DNA of 64,000 bases from Salipiger abyssi (GCF_017311415.1 NZ_JAEKIS010000001.1:434001-498000); one strand, 5' to 3'; positions 1-9,147 are shown, numbered from the stretch's first letter. Numbers and translations are program-made. The notes: generated from the sequence alone by a model not told the origin.

Positions 1-253
1 GCACGATCAGCGTATCGGCCCGCGCAAGGCGCGTGTCATAGGTGGCCGACAGACCGCCTTCGATGATCCAGCTTTCCTGCGCCTCGGCGCTGCGGATCAG
101 CGGCAGCTTCTGCGGCATGGCGCGCTCGACCCAGCCCGGGCTCCAGTGGATGCGGTCGATATGCACCACCGGCAGCCCGGTGCGGGCCCCCAGCCGCCGT
201 GCGAGGGTGGATTTCCCCGCGCCGGGCTGGCCGAGGATCATCACACGTTTCAC
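1..253 (-). CDS. P-loop NTPase, FlaR / adenylate-kinase-like (3' end cut off)
   Basis: The gene starts inside the window and runs off its left edge, so only about 84 residues are visible. A Walker A loop (GQPGAGKST, residues 8-16) is followed by a VHIDRIHW stretch near residue 30, the pattern of small kinase-like ATPases annotated as DNA topology modulation protein FlaR or adenylate-kinase-related. The GTG start at 253 overlaps the TGA of the upstream ABC transporter gene (GTGA); an ATG four codons in (241) is the alternative. The substrate is unknown, and family-level assignment is all the fragment supports. It is the last visible gene of a long minus-strand run. Confidence 0.7.
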   Translation of the reverse strand, partial: MKRVMILGQPGAGKSTLARRLGARTGLPVVHIDRIHWSPGWVERAMPQKLPLIRSAEAQESWIIEGGLSATYDTRLARADTLIV

Positions 254-2088
254 TCGGCGGCCTCCTCGGCCTCGGGGTTCACGAACCCGCCCGACTGCCG
301 GTTCCAGTAGCGCGCATAAAGCCCGTCCTGCGCCAGCAGCACGTCATGGGTGCCCTGTTCGACAATATGACCGTGATCGAGCACGATGATCCGATCCATC
401 TCGGAGAGGGTCGACAGCCGGTGCGCCACGGCCAGCACCGTCTTGCCCGCCATCACCCGCTCCAGCGCCGACTGGATGGACGCCTCGACCTCGGAATCGA
501 GCGCACTGGTGGCCTCGTCCAGCACCAGGATCGGCGCGTCCTTGAGGATGGCGCGGGCCAGCGCGATGCGCTGGCGCTGACCGCCGGAGAGTTTCACGCC
601 GCGCTCGCCCAGATGCGCCTCATAGCCCTCGCGGCCCATATGGTCCTGAAGGCCCAGAATGAACTCATGCGCCTCGGCCTTCTCCGCCGCCGCGATCACG
701 TCCTCCATGGTGGCGTCAGGCCGGCCATAGCGGATATTGTCGAGCGCCGAGCGGTTGAACATCGCGGTTTCCTGCGTGACCATGCCGATCTGCCGCCGCA
801 GGCTTTCCTGCGTGACCTCGGAGACGTTCTGCCCGTCGATGAAGATCCCGCCCTTTTCGGCGTCATAGAGCCGCAACAGCAGCGCCACCATGGTAGATTT
901 CCCCGCCCCGGAGGCGCCGACGATGCCGACCTTTTCGCCGGGCCGGATATCCAGCGCGATATGCTCCACCCCGCCGGATTCACGGCCATAGGCAAAGCCC
1001 ACATCGCGGAACTCGATCCGGCCCTCGCTGACCTCCAGCGGCGCTGCGCCGGGCGCATCGAGCAGCGTATGGGCGGGGGTGATGGTGCGGATCCCGTCCT
1101 CGATCTCGCCGACATTGGCGTAGATCCCCATCAGCGTGAAACTGACCCAGCCGGTCATCTGGCTCAGCCGGATTGCCACCGCACCGGTGGCGGCGATGTC
1201 GCCGGCGCTGACGAACCCCTGGCTCCAGAACGCCAGCGCGGTGCCGATCAGCACCACGGGAAGCGTGCCCGCCAGCGTCATCAGCCAGAAGCGGAAGGCC
1301 GAGGCGACATGGCCGAAGGAAATGAACCGGTCGCGATAGGTCGACATCGCCTCGAGCGCGGCGCGGTCCTCGAACTCGTCATGGGCAAAGAGCTTGACCG
1401 TCTTGATATTGGTCACCGTATCCACAAGCTGCCCGGTCACCATGGCCCGGGCCGAGGCGCGCGCCTGCGACCGTTTGCGGATACGCGGCATGAAATAGCG
1501 CAGCAGCAGCGCATAGGCGCCGACCCAGAGCACCAGCCCGATGGCGATACGCCAGTCGATGGAGCCCACCAGCAACAGCGAGCCAGCGACCGAGGCCAGC
1601 GCGAAGAGGATCGCCTGCACCACCTCGGAAATCACGTCGTTCAGCGCCCGCGCCGTCTGCATCTCCTTCTGCGAGATGCGCCCGGCGAAATCGTTGTCGA
1701 AGAAGGTGACGGAATGGCCCAGCGTGTAGCGGTGCACACGGCTGAGGATCAGGTTGAACACGTTGGGCTGCATGATGACCGACTGCACAAAGGCCGACAG
1801 CCCCGCCGTTATCGGGCGCACCAGCACAAAGAACGCCGCCGCGAAAAGCAGGAACGGCCAGTGATCGGTAAAAACGCTCTGCGCGTCGCTGGACAGCGCC
1901 TTGTCGATGACGTCGCCAAGAAGTTTGGCAGTGATCACCTCGAAGGCGCCGCCCAATGTGGAAAGCAGAGCCGCCGGGATCAGCACCGGCCAGGCGCCCT
2001 TGAGCGCCCAGAGCACAAAACGGCCGAGGGTACGGGGCGGCGGTGTCTGCGCGCGGGAAAACGGGTCGATAATGTCGGAGAGAGTCAT
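250..2088 (-). CDS. ABC exporter, fused permease-ATPase (MsbA-like), second of a pair
   Basis: A 612-residue half-transporter: a membrane domain with about six helices (residues ~25-320), then a nucleotide-binding domain. Walker A (GASGAGKST, ~390), the LSGGQRQR signature (~500), Walker B with catalytic Glu (ILVLDEATSALD, ~520) and the H-loop (AVAHRLST, ~554) are all present, so the ATP site looks competent. The family exports lipids, drugs or peptides from the cytoplasmic side; the substrate here cannot be read from sequence. It starts 29 bases after the stop of a paralogue of nearly equal length, which suggests a heterodimer, although both partners have complete motifs and homodimers are possible. 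Confidence 0.9.
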   Translation of the reverse strand: MTLSDIIDPFSRAQTPPPRTLGRFVLWALKGAWPVLIPAALLSTLGGAFEVITAKLLGDVIDKALSSDAQSVFTDHWPFLLFAAAFFVLVRPITAGLSAFVQSVIMQPNVFNLILSRVHRYTLGHSVTFFDNDFAGRISQKEMQTARALNDVISEVVQAILFALASVAGSLLLVGSIDWRIAIGLVLWVGAYALLLRYFMPRIRKRSQARASARAMVTGQLVDTVTNIKTVKLFAHDEFEDRAALEAMSTYRDRFISFGHVASAFRFWLMTLAGTLPVVLIGTALAFWSQGFVSAGDIAATGAVAIRLSQMTGWVSFTLMGIYANVGEIEDGIRTITPAHTLLDAPGAAPLEVSEGRIEFRDVGFAYGRESGGVEHIALDIRPGEKVGIVGASGAGKSTMVALLLRLYDAEKGGIFIDGQNVSEVTQESLRRQIGMVTQETAMFNRSALDNIRYGRPDATMEDVIAAAEKAEAHEFILGLQDHMGREGYEAHLGERGVKLSGGQRQRIALARAILKDAPILVLDEATSALDSEVEASIQSALERVMAGKTVLAVAHRLSTLSEMDRIIVLDHGHIVEQGTHDVLLAQDGLYARYWNRQSGGFVNPEAEEAAE

Positions 2089-2117
2089 TCCGATGCCTTG
2101 TCGTCTGGCCTGTGGTT

Positions 2118-3971
2118 TCAGGTATCTTCCGGATCGGCAGGCAGGTCGGGGTCGAGAAACCCTCCCGATTGCCGGGCCCAGAATTTTGCATATAGGCCGG
2201 CTTGCGACAAAAGCACGTCGTGGCTGCCTTCTTCGACGATGCGGCCACCGTCGAGCACGAGAATACGGTCCATCTGCGCGATGGTCGAGAGGCGGTGTGC
2301 AATGGCGATCACCGTCTTGCCCTGCATCATGCCGTAAAGCGTATCCTGGATCGCCGCTTCGACCTCGGAATCGAGCGCGCTGGTGGCCTCGTCGAGCAGA
2401 AGGATCGGCGCATCCTTGAGGATCACCCGCGCCAGCGCGATCCGCTGCCGCTGACCGCCGGAAAGCTTCACGCCGCGCTCACCCACATGGGCATCATAGC
2501 CGGTGCGGCCTTCCGGGTCTTGCAGGCTCAGGATGAACTCATGCGCCTGCGCCTGTTTGGCGGCGGCAATCACCTGCGCCTCGCTGGCATCCGGGCGCCC
2601 GTAGAGCAGGTTTTCGCGCACCGAGCGGTGCAGCAAGGCGCTGTCCTGCTGCACCATGCCGATCTGCCGGCGCAGGCTGTCCTGCGTGACCTTTGAAATA
2701 TCCTGACCGTCGATCAGGATGCGACCCTTCTCAGCGTCGTAAAACCGCAAAAGCAGCTTTACGAGGGTCGATTTCCCCGCGCCCGAGCGCCCGACCAGCC
2801 CGATCTTTTCCCCCGGTTCGATGGTCAGCGAAATATCGTCGAGCCCGCCGCTCTCGCGCCCGTAATGATGGCTGAGACGGTCGAGCACGATCTCGCCCTT
2901 CTCAAAGCGCAGCGGTTTCGCATCGGGCGCATCGACCAGCGCGATGGGTTGGGCGATGGTCTCCATCCCCTCGGCCACCACGCCGAGCTGGCGGAAAAAC
3001 GTCGTCAGCGCCCACATGATCCAGCCGGTCATGGCGTTGAGCCGCAGCGTCAGCGCGGTTGCTGCCGCGACCACGCCGACACTCGCCGCGCCCTGCATCC
3101 AGAGCAGCAGCGCCCAGCCCACGACGCCGACGATCAGCAGCCCGTTGAGCGCGACCAGAGCCACATCCATGATGGTATAGAGCCGCATTTCCGCCTGGAA
3201 CGTCTCGCGCGAGCGGTCGATTGCCACCTTGGCGTAATCCAGCTCCTGCGCGTCCTGCGCGAACATCTTGACCGAATGGATATTGGTATAGGCATCCACC
3301 ACGCGCCCGTTGACAAAGCTACGCGCGTCCGACGCCGCCTTGGACGCCGCGCCCACGCGCTTGACCGTCCAGCGCATCAGCCAGGCGTAGAGCCCCAGCC
3401 ACAGGATCAGCGGCAGCATCAGCCTCGGGTCGGCGTCGCCCAGCAGCACCGCGGCGCCCAGCACATAGGCCAGCGAAAAGGTGATCGCGTCGAAGACGTG
3501 AAACACCGCCTCGCCCGCCGCCGGGGGCGTCTGCATGATGCGGTTGGCGATGCGCCCGGCGAAATCGTTCTCGAACCAGCCGACCGACTGGCGCAGCACC
3601 TGCGCATGCGAGCGCCAGCGGATCAGCGTGCCGAAATTCGGCATGATCCCGTTGTTCAGCACCAGCACATCCAGCGCCTGCAAGAGCGGGCGCAGGAACA
3701 GGATGAAGAGCCCCAGCGCGATCAGCTTGCCGCCATGCGCCTCCCAGACCTGCGCCGGATCGCCGGTGAGGATGTCGACCACCCAGCCCATGGCCCAGAT
3801 CAGCCCGATCTCGACCGCCGCCACCGCCACCGAAAGCAGCGCCGCCCAGACGAAAACGCGGCGGAACGGGCGCGCGTAGTCCATCAGGAACGCAAACAGC
3901 CGCGTCGGCGGGTGATCCGTCGGCGGGTAGGGGGTGTAAGGGTCTACAAGGTTTTCGAAAAACCGGAACAT
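2118..3971 (-). CDS. ABC exporter, fused permease-ATPase (MsbA-like), first of a pair
   Basis: A 617-residue half-transporter with an N-terminal membrane region (helices from about residue 35 to 330) and a C-terminal ATPase domain: GRSGAGKST near 392, LSGGQRQR near 503, ILLLDEATSALD near 525 and IAHRLST near 558. It resembles its downstream neighbour throughout, which suggests an old tandem duplication. In many Rhodobacterales such pairs are annotated as multidrug or lipid exporters; nothing here fixes the substrate. It begins 42 bases beyond the stop of the LysE-type gene and may share its transcript. Confidence 0.9.
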   Translation of the reverse strand: MFRFFENLVDPYTPYPPTDHPPTRLFAFLMDYARPFRRVFVWAALLSVAVAAVEIGLIWAMGWVVDILTGDPAQVWEAHGGKLIALGLFILFLRPLLQALDVLVLNNGIMPNFGTLIRWRSHAQVLRQSVGWFENDFAGRIANRIMQTPPAAGEAVFHVFDAITFSLAYVLGAAVLLGDADPRLMLPLILWLGLYAWLMRWTVKRVGAASKAASDARSFVNGRVVDAYTNIHSVKMFAQDAQELDYAKVAIDRSRETFQAEMRLYTIMDVALVALNGLLIVGVVGWALLLWMQGAASVGVVAAATALTLRLNAMTGWIMWALTTFFRQLGVVAEGMETIAQPIALVDAPDAKPLRFEKGEIVLDRLSHHYGRESGGLDDISLTIEPGEKIGLVGRSGAGKSTLVKLLLRFYDAEKGRILIDGQDISKVTQDSLRRQIGMVQQDSALLHRSVRENLLYGRPDASEAQVIAAAKQAQAHEFILSLQDPEGRTGYDAHVGERGVKLSGGQRQRIALARVILKDAPILLLDEATSALDSEVEAAIQDTLYGMMQGKTVIAIAHRLSTIAQMDRILVLDGGRIVEEGSHDVLLSQAGLYAKFWARQSGGFLDPDLPADPEDT

Positions 3972-4013
3972 GTCGGACGTCCTGCCGCTCGGGCGCGCAG
4001 TCTCTCCGATTCC

Positions 4014-4598
4014 TTACAGGAAGACCATGACGGAAAAACTGCCCAGCGCGACGGCCATGATCCGGGTGAAAATCCGCCAGGCGGCGGGGGTGGTGAGCAG
4101 GTAGGTGAGCAGCGCGCCGGCGCTGGTCCAGAACAGGCAGACGCCGAGGTTCAGGCCGGAAAACGCCGATCCCAGCCTCAACGCCTCGGCCCAGGCGCCG
4201 CCGGTGCCGGGATAGGCGGAGGCCGCGGCCAGCGCCACCGCCCAGACCTTGGGGTTCACCCATTGGAACAGCGCCGCCTCGATCAGCGTCATCGGCCGCT
4301 CGCGCTCGGCCTTGCGCTTGCGCCGGTCGGCGGTCCAGAGCCCCCAAGCCATGTAGAGCATCCAGAGACTCGCCGCGATCTTGAGCGCCAGCTCCAGCAT
4401 CGGGGCGCGGGCCAGCAGCGTGGCGATGCCAAGGCCGGTGAGCCCGGCGGTCACCCCCACCCCCAGCACCACGCCGAAGAGATGCGGCAGGGTCGGACGA
4501 AAGCCGAACCGCGCGCCGGAAGCGGTGAGCAGGATCACGTTCGGCCCGGGCGAGAACAGGCCGAAGAAGACAAAGCCGTAAAGTGGATCGAGCGTCAT
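4014..4598 (-). CDS. LysE/RhtB family amino-acid exporter
   Basis: A 194-residue inner-membrane protein with about six hydrophobic helices. It has the family hallmarks near the N-terminus (FSPGPNVILLTASGARFG) and a central FQWVNPKVWAVALAA segment. LysE/RhtB proteins export amino acids or small metabolites by proton antiport; the substrate is not predictable. The ATG at 4598 is preferred because it overlaps the stop of the upstream cca gene (ATGA) and the family begins just before the SPGPN motif; an in-frame ATG 15 codons further up would add an unrelated polar extension. Confidence 0.87.
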   Translation of the reverse strand: MTLDPLYGFVFFGLFSPGPNVILLTASGARFGFRPTLPHLFGVVLGVGVTAGLTGLGIATLLARAPMLELALKIAASLWMLYMAWGLWTADRRKRKAERERPMTLIEAALFQWVNPKVWAVALAAASAYPGTGGAWAEALRLGSAFSGLNLGVCLFWTSAGALLTYLLTTPAAWRIFTRIMAVALGSFSVMVFL

Positions 4599-5743
4599 GC
4601 AAGCAGCTCGGCGCGGCTGAGCGTAAAGCCCGAGGCGATCCACCGCGCCTCGAGCCGGCGCAGCGCCTCGCCCAGCGCCGGACCCTGAAGATCCGGCATC
4701 AGATCGCGGGGTTTCACGGGAAACACCGCCCCCAGCCCCTTGGCGATCTCGGCGCCGGTGTCGGGCGCGACCGGCATATAGATGCTCGCGGCGCGCAGGG
4801 CGGCAATGTCCCAGGCCATGTCCCTGCCGTGGCGATAAGCGATCTCCGCCGGGCCCGCATTGGCGGAAATCAGGCTCTGATAAAGCTCAAGTTGCCGCTG
4901 ACGCGCTCGCGACAGGCGCAGCACCTTACCGTCGAAATAGCCCAGAACCGCCAGCCGCCGCATCGGATCGGCGACAAGGCCCAGCGCCTCCTCGACGGTG
5001 ATCAGCGGCGCCAGCGCCTGGATCGTGGCATTGGGCAGCACCCGGTGCAGAACGCCCACCTGTTCCATCACGCCAACCGAGGGCGCCGGATCGGCCGCGG
5101 AGAGCAGCCGCGTCACCTCCTGCCCCACCCGCTCGCGCGACAGGGTTTCGAGACCGTCGAGATTGGCGGCAATTCCCGCCAGCGCCTCGGCATCGACCCC
5201 GGCTTCGGGGTCGCCATACCAGGCGCTGAAACGGAAAAAGCGCAGGATGCGCAGATAGTCCTCGCGGATGCGCTCGCCGGCATCGCGGATGAAGCGCACG
5301 CGCCGCGCCTCCAGATCCGGCAGCCCGCCCAGAGGATCGAACAGCGTGCCGTGCGCATCGGCGTAAAGCGCATTCATGGTGAAATCGCGCCGCGCTGCGT
5401 CCTCGGCGATATCGTCGGAATAGCGCACCACCGCGCGGCGCCCGTCGGTCTCGACATCGGCGCGAAAGGTGGTGACCTCGTGCCCGATCCCTTCGGACAC
5501 CACGGTGACCGTGCCATGGTCGATCCCGGTCGGCACCGGTTTCAGCCCTGCCGCCTGCGCCAGCTCTACCACCCGCTCGGGCCGAGCATCGGTGGCGATA
5601 TCGACATCGGCCACCGGCACCCCCATCAGCGCGTTGCGCACGCAGCCTCCAACGGCATAGGCGACATGGCCGCCGGCTTCGAGCATCGCCAGCACTTCCT
5701 GCGTGGAATCGCAGGTCAGCCAGTCTCCGCTCACCCGTGTCAC
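4595..5743 (-). CDS. cca: CCA tRNA nucleotidyltransferase
   Basis: Adds or repairs the 3'-terminal CCA of tRNAs. The 382-residue protein shows the class II nucleotidyltransferase head: VGGCVRN near residue 31 and the metal-binding DVDIAT near 46. The conserved RRDFTMNAL and GGLPDL segments and the ERIREDYLRILRFFRF motif follow, all typical of the poly(A) polymerase/CCA family. The GTG at 5743 overlaps the TGA of the upstream Nudix gene; a second GTG three codons later is possible. A longer reading to an upstream ATG would overlap the neighbour by almost 100 bases. A parS-like sequence lies inside the gene at 4710. Confidence 0.92.
   Translation of the reverse strand: MTRVSGDWLTCDSTQEVLAMLEAGGHVAYAVGGCVRNALMGVPVADVDIATDARPERVVELAQAAGLKPVPTGIDHGTVTVVSEGIGHEVTTFRADVETDGRRAVVRYSDDIAEDAARRDFTMNALYADAHGTLFDPLGGLPDLEARRVRFIRDAGERIREDYLRILRFFRFSAWYGDPEAGVDAEALAGIAANLDGLETLSRERVGQEVTRLLSAADPAPSVGVMEQVGVLHRVLPNATIQALAPLITVEEALGLVADPMRRLAVLGYFDGKVLRLSRARQRQLELYQSLISANAGPAEIAYRHGRDMAWDIAALRAASIYMPVAPDTGAEIAKGLGAVFPVKPRDLMPDLQGPALGEALRRLEARWIASGFTLSRAELLA
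4710..4725. other. parS-like sequence inside cca (14 of 16)
   Basis: GGTTTCACGGGAAACA differs from parS at two positions. It is coding sequence (FPVKP in cca) about 24 kb from parAB, so it may be chance. Confidence 0.25.
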
Positions 5744-6345
5744 GCCGCCATCCGTTTGCTCAGCGCCCAGAGGACCCGCGCGGTGGCGCCCCAGATGTAA
5801 TAGGGCCCGAAAGGCACGGTGTAATAGCGCCGCCACTGCCCGCGCCAGCGCCGCTGCTGCACAATAAAGCGCGCCGGATCGGTGACATGGGCAAAGGGCA
5901 CACGAAAGATCTCGGCCACTTCACCGGGCTCGGGAATTTCGGTGAAATCGTCTCTGACAAGGCCCAGAACCGGCGTCATTTCGAAACCGGTCACCGTCTC
6001 ATGCGGCGGCAGGGTGCCCAGCAGCTCGACGCTCTCCGGCGGCAGCCCGACCTCTTCGCGCGCCTCGCGTAGCGCCGCACCCACCGGGCCGTCATCGCCC
6101 GGATCGACCTTGCCGCCGGGAAAGGCGATCTGGCCGGGATGGTGTTTGAGCCGCGGCGAGCGTTTCGTCAGCAGCAGCTCAAGCCCGTTCTCACCGGGCA
6201 GAAAGGTCACAAGCACCCCCGCCGGGCGCAGAATGCGCCCCGCAGGCAGCAGCGTTTCCGGGTTCAGATCGAAATCGGACGATGGCGCGCCGTCCGAGGC
6301 CATCGCCCGGCGCAGCGCCGCAATCTGATCCCCGGTCGCGCTCAC
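5740..6345 (-). CDS. Nudix hydrolase, CoA pyrophosphatase (NudL) type
   Basis: A 201-residue Nudix protein. The Nudix box runs from about residue 76 to 100 (GGKVDPGDDG through REAREEVGL) and is preceded by KRSPRLKHHPGQIAFPGG, the signature of the CoA-diphosphatase subgroup that cleaves CoA and its derivatives to phosphopantetheine and 3',5'-ADP. The GTG start at 6345 overlaps the TGA of hslO as GTGA, the same junction used by the next gene downstream, so translation of the three genes is probably coupled. Subgroup assignment is from motif; enzyme activity is inferred. Confidence 0.88.
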   Translation of the reverse strand: MSATGDQIAALRRAMASDGAPSSDFDLNPETLLPAGRILRPAGVLVTFLPGENGLELLLTKRSPRLKHHPGQIAFPGGKVDPGDDGPVGAALREAREEVGLPPESVELLGTLPPHETVTGFEMTPVLGLVRDDFTEIPEPGEVAEIFRVPFAHVTDPARFIVQQRRWRGQWRRYYTVPFGPYYIWGATARVLWALSKRMAA

Positions 6346-7319
6346 TTCTTGGCCTCGAACCCCACCGTCTCGGGATCGAGCACGTAATGCGCGCCGCAGA
6401 ACTGGCAATCGGCGGTAACCGTGCCCTCCTCGGTGGTCATCTTCTCAATATCCCGCGCCGAATAGATCGACAGCGAATTGCGCACACGCTCCTCGGAGCA
6501 AGTGCAGCCGAAACGCACCGGCTGGGCGTCGAAGACCCGCGGCTGTTCCTCGTGAAACAGCCGGACCAAAAGGTCGGTCGGCGGCAGATCGGGGCCGATC
6601 AGCTCCAGCTCGTCCACCGTGTCGACGTGGAAATTCACCCGCCGCCAGTTCTCTTCCTCGTCGCCCTGCACCAGATCCTCGGGCCGCAGCAGCCCGTCCT
6701 CACCCGAGCCGCCGCCCTGCGCAAAAGGCGAGGCCTTGGGCATGGTCTGGATCATCAGCCCGCCGGCGCGCCATTCGCCCTGGCCGTCCGCGCCGATCAC
6801 CTTGCCGAAATTCAGCGCAAACCGCGTCGGAAGCTGCTCGGACTGGGCGAAATAGGCCTCGGCACAGGCCGCGAGCGAACCGCCGGCCAGCGGCGTGATG
6901 CCCTGATAGGGAGTCGTGCCCTTGCCCTGGTCGATCAGGATCGCGAAATAACCCTCTTCGAGCTGGTCGAAGGCCGGATCACTGGTCACCTTCTCGGCGT
7001 CGAAACTGGCATAGGCGCGGATGCGCGCCGGCTGCCCGTCTTTCTCGGGGCCGAAATAATCGGTGGCGATCATCCGCACCGCGCCGCGCGTCTGAACCTG
7101 AAGCGAGAGCTTCCAGCGCAGCTTGATCGTCTGCCCGATCAGCGCGGTGAGCAGCGCCATCTCGGCCACCAGCGCCTCGACCGGTTCGGGGTAGTCGTGC
7201 TGTCTCAGGACGCCGTTGAGCACCCCGTCGAGCCGCGCCACGCGGCCACGGATGTCCGAAACGTCGAGTTGGAACGGAAGGACGGTGTCGTCCCAGGCGA
7301 GCTTGCTGCCGATGGTCAT
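6342..7319 (-). CDS. hslO: Hsp33 redox-regulated chaperone
   Basis: A cytosolic holdase chaperone switched on by oxidation. The 325-residue protein has the Hsp33 core, and its zinc-binding redox switch is visible at the C-terminus: CTC near residue 270 and CQFC near 304, the CxC plus CxxC arrangement whose four cysteines release zinc under oxidative stress. It is the first gene of the minus-strand series leading through the Nudix hydrolase to cca, and is divergent from the Nudix gene at 7396 with a 76-base gap that must hold both promoters. Confidence 0.94.
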   Translation of the reverse strand: MTIGSKLAWDDTVLPFQLDVSDIRGRVARLDGVLNGVLRQHDYPEPVEALVAEMALLTALIGQTIKLRWKLSLQVQTRGAVRMIATDYFGPEKDGQPARIRAYASFDAEKVTSDPAFDQLEEGYFAILIDQGKGTTPYQGITPLAGGSLAACAEAYFAQSEQLPTRFALNFGKVIGADGQGEWRAGGLMIQTMPKASPFAQGGGSGEDGLLRPEDLVQGDEEENWRRVNFHVDTVDELELIGPDLPPTDLLVRLFHEEQPRVFDAQPVRFGCTCSEERVRNSLSIYSARDIEKMTTEEGTVTADCQFCGAHYVLDPETVGFEAKK

Positions 7320-7395
7320 GGGGTTTCCTTATCTGCCGCGCGTTGGCATACCGGCGCATATAAGGCAGGACGGCGCAGGAACCAAGGGGAACCGC

Positions 7396-7833
7396 ATGAT
7401 CGCTCGTTACGGAGAACCGCCCGAGGCCGGGCGCCGCTACACGCTGCGGCCCGGTGCCTACGCGATCCTGCCGCGCGGCGGCGCACTGCTGGTGACCCAT
7501 CAGGAAGAGCCCTGGCCGGAATTCCAGCTGCCGGGCGGTGGCATCGACGCGGGCGAATCACCCCTCGCCGCGCTGCATCGCGAGGTGTTCGAGGAAACCG
7601 GCTGGCGCATCGCCCGACCGCTGCGGCTTGGGGCGTTCCGGCGCTTTACCTATATGCCGGAATACGACCTCTGGGCGGAAAAGCTCTGCATCATCTATCG
7701 CGCCGATCCGGTCTATCCGCTGGGCGCGCCCTTGGAGGCCGGGCACAGCGCGCACTGGATGGCGCCGGATCTGGCGGCAGAGCTGCTGGGCAACCCCGGC
7801 GACCGGGATTTCGTGCGGCGCCACATACTCTGA
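7396..7833 (+). CDS. Nudix hydrolase
   Basis: A 145-residue single-domain Nudix protein. The box begins near residue 48 (GGGIDAGESPLAALHREVFEETGW), with the REVFEETG catalytic helix intact. These enzymes hydrolyse nucleoside diphosphates linked to another group; the substrate is not predictable. The ATG at 7396 follows an AGGGGAACC sequence and gives the family's usual length, whereas an upstream start would run antisense into hslO. The gene ends one base before the convergent phosphatase gene, with no room for a separate terminator. Confidence 0.85.
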   Translation: MIARYGEPPEAGRRYTLRPGAYAILPRGGALLVTHQEEPWPEFQLPGGGIDAGESPLAALHREVFEETGWRIARPLRLGAFRRFTYMPEYDLWAEKLCIIYRADPVYPLGAPLEAGHSAHWMAPDLAAELLGNPGDRDFVRRHIL

Positions 7834-7834
7834 C

Positions 7835-9085
7835 CTAGCCAATACCCCGGTATTCGACCAGCGCGGCGGAGACGTCATCCTCCGGGCTGGTGCCCGTTCG
7901 GGTGATCTGGCTGAGGCGCCAATAGAGATCGTCGAGAAACTCCGTCCCCCGCGCGGCACGGCAGAGGCCCGCGAGTTGCTGCAAGCCGTCCTGATCCAGC
8001 ATCTGCCCGTCCTTCAGCAGCGCCTCGGTGAAGCCATCGGAATAGAGCAGCAGCCGATCCCCCGGCTCCAGCTCCAGCGTGATCCGGTCATAGCACACAT
8101 CACTGATCAGGCCGATGGGCAGCCCGCCCTCGCCGACAAAGCGCATGCTTCCATCGGCGCGGATGAGCAGCGGCGGCGGATGACCGGCCTGCACGATCCG
8201 CGCGACGCCGCTGGCCAGATCCAGCGTCACATAGGCCATGGTGAGATAATCCAGCACCCCGGGATCGGCAGAGAGCCGGTTGTTGAGCCGCATCGCCACC
8301 TCCTCCGGCGGGCGGAAGACGGGGTCGCCGCCGCGCCGCTCCAGCGCGATGTTCTGGTCGGGGAAATCGCCGCCGAGATAGCCCGACACCCGCGCCGTCA
8401 TCAGCGCCGAGGTGATGCCGTGCCCCGAGACGTCGATGCTGTAGACGCCGAGCCCCGCCGCATCGGGGCTGAACATGCCGACCAGATCGCCACCGACATG
8501 GCCGCAGGGTTTCAGCAGCAGGCTGACAGACGCGGCGCCGTAGTCGCGGCTACGCTCGGGCACCAGCGCCTCCTGAATGGTGCGGGCCTGGCGCAGATCG
8601 CGATCGATGGCATCGGCGGCGGCGCGCAGCTGGTCAAGCGTATCGCTCAACTGCCGCTGCATCGACAGGATGCGGGCGCCGGCATTGATACGGGCGCGCA
8701 GCTCATCGGCATTGACCGGCTTGGTCAGGAAATCATCGGCCCCGGCATCGAGGCCGCGCGCAATCTCGCCCTTTTCGCTCTTCGAGGTGAGCAGGATGAA
8801 ATAGCCGTAGCTGTAGCTGTCATGCTCCAGCGCGCGGAACCGCCGGCAGAATTCCAGCCCGTCCATCCCCGGCATCATCCAGTCCGAAAGCACCGCGTCG
8901 GGCGCCCCCGTCTCGCACAGCGCCAGCGCCTCCTCGCCGCTTTGCGCCTGCCAGACCTCAAACCCCCAGCGCGTCAGCATGGCGCTCAGGATCTTGAGCT
9001 GCACAAGGCTGTCATCCACCACGAGCACGCGCTGGACCAGAGCCGCGGCAGAGGCGGCAGAGATATCGACGCTTTCGGGATGCAA
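7835..9085 (-). CDS. Response regulator with PP2C-type phosphatase output (RsbU/SpoIIE-like)
   Basis: A 416-residue two-domain regulator. Residues ~18-135 form a receiver domain (VLVVDDS at the N-terminus, probable phosphoacceptor Asp near 67 in VLSDWMMPGMDG, Lys in FLTKPV). A coiled linker leads to a PP2C/SpoIIE phosphatase domain (~190-413) with GGDLVG, DVSGHG and YSDGFTEA metal-site motifs. Such proteins dephosphorylate anti-sigma-factor antagonists in partner-switching pathways; RbaY of Rhodobacter capsulatus is a known protein of this architecture. No STAS or anti-sigma kinase gene is adjacent. The divergent neighbour encodes an Hpt protein that may phosphorylate the receiver domain (inference). 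Confidence 0.88.
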   Translation of the reverse strand: MHPESVDISAASAAALVQRVLVVDDSLVQLKILSAMLTRWGFEVWQAQSGEEALALCETGAPDAVLSDWMMPGMDGLEFCRRFRALEHDSYSYGYFILLTSKSEKGEIARGLDAGADDFLTKPVNADELRARINAGARILSMQRQLSDTLDQLRAAADAIDRDLRQARTIQEALVPERSRDYGAASVSLLLKPCGHVGGDLVGMFSPDAAGLGVYSIDVSGHGITSALMTARVSGYLGGDFPDQNIALERRGGDPVFRPPEEVAMRLNNRLSADPGVLDYLTMAYVTLDLASGVARIVQAGHPPPLLIRADGSMRFVGEGGLPIGLISDVCYDRITLELEPGDRLLLYSDGFTEALLKDGQMLDQDGLQQLAGLCRAARGTEFLDDLYWRLSQITRTGTSPEDDVSAALVEYRGIG

Positions 9086-9132
9086 GCTGGCTCCTACAGG
9101 CGGACGGATGCGCCGGGTTTACCGGGCCTGCG

Positions 9133-9147
9133 TTAACGGAGCCTTTA
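9133..9147. promoter_or_regulatory. CtrA-like site between phosphatase and Hpt genes
   Basis: TTAACGGAGCCTTTA fits TTAA-N7-TTAA with one mismatch. It lies in the 144-base divergent gap, about 83 bases before the Hpt start and 48 before the phosphatase start. Binding by CtrA is inference; TTAA is uncommon in DNA of this composition. Confidence 0.35.

Noticed and set aside
199-4688. Long plus-strand frames opposite the ABC exporters
   Set aside because: They mirror well-supported ABC transporter and exporter genes and show no domains of their own.
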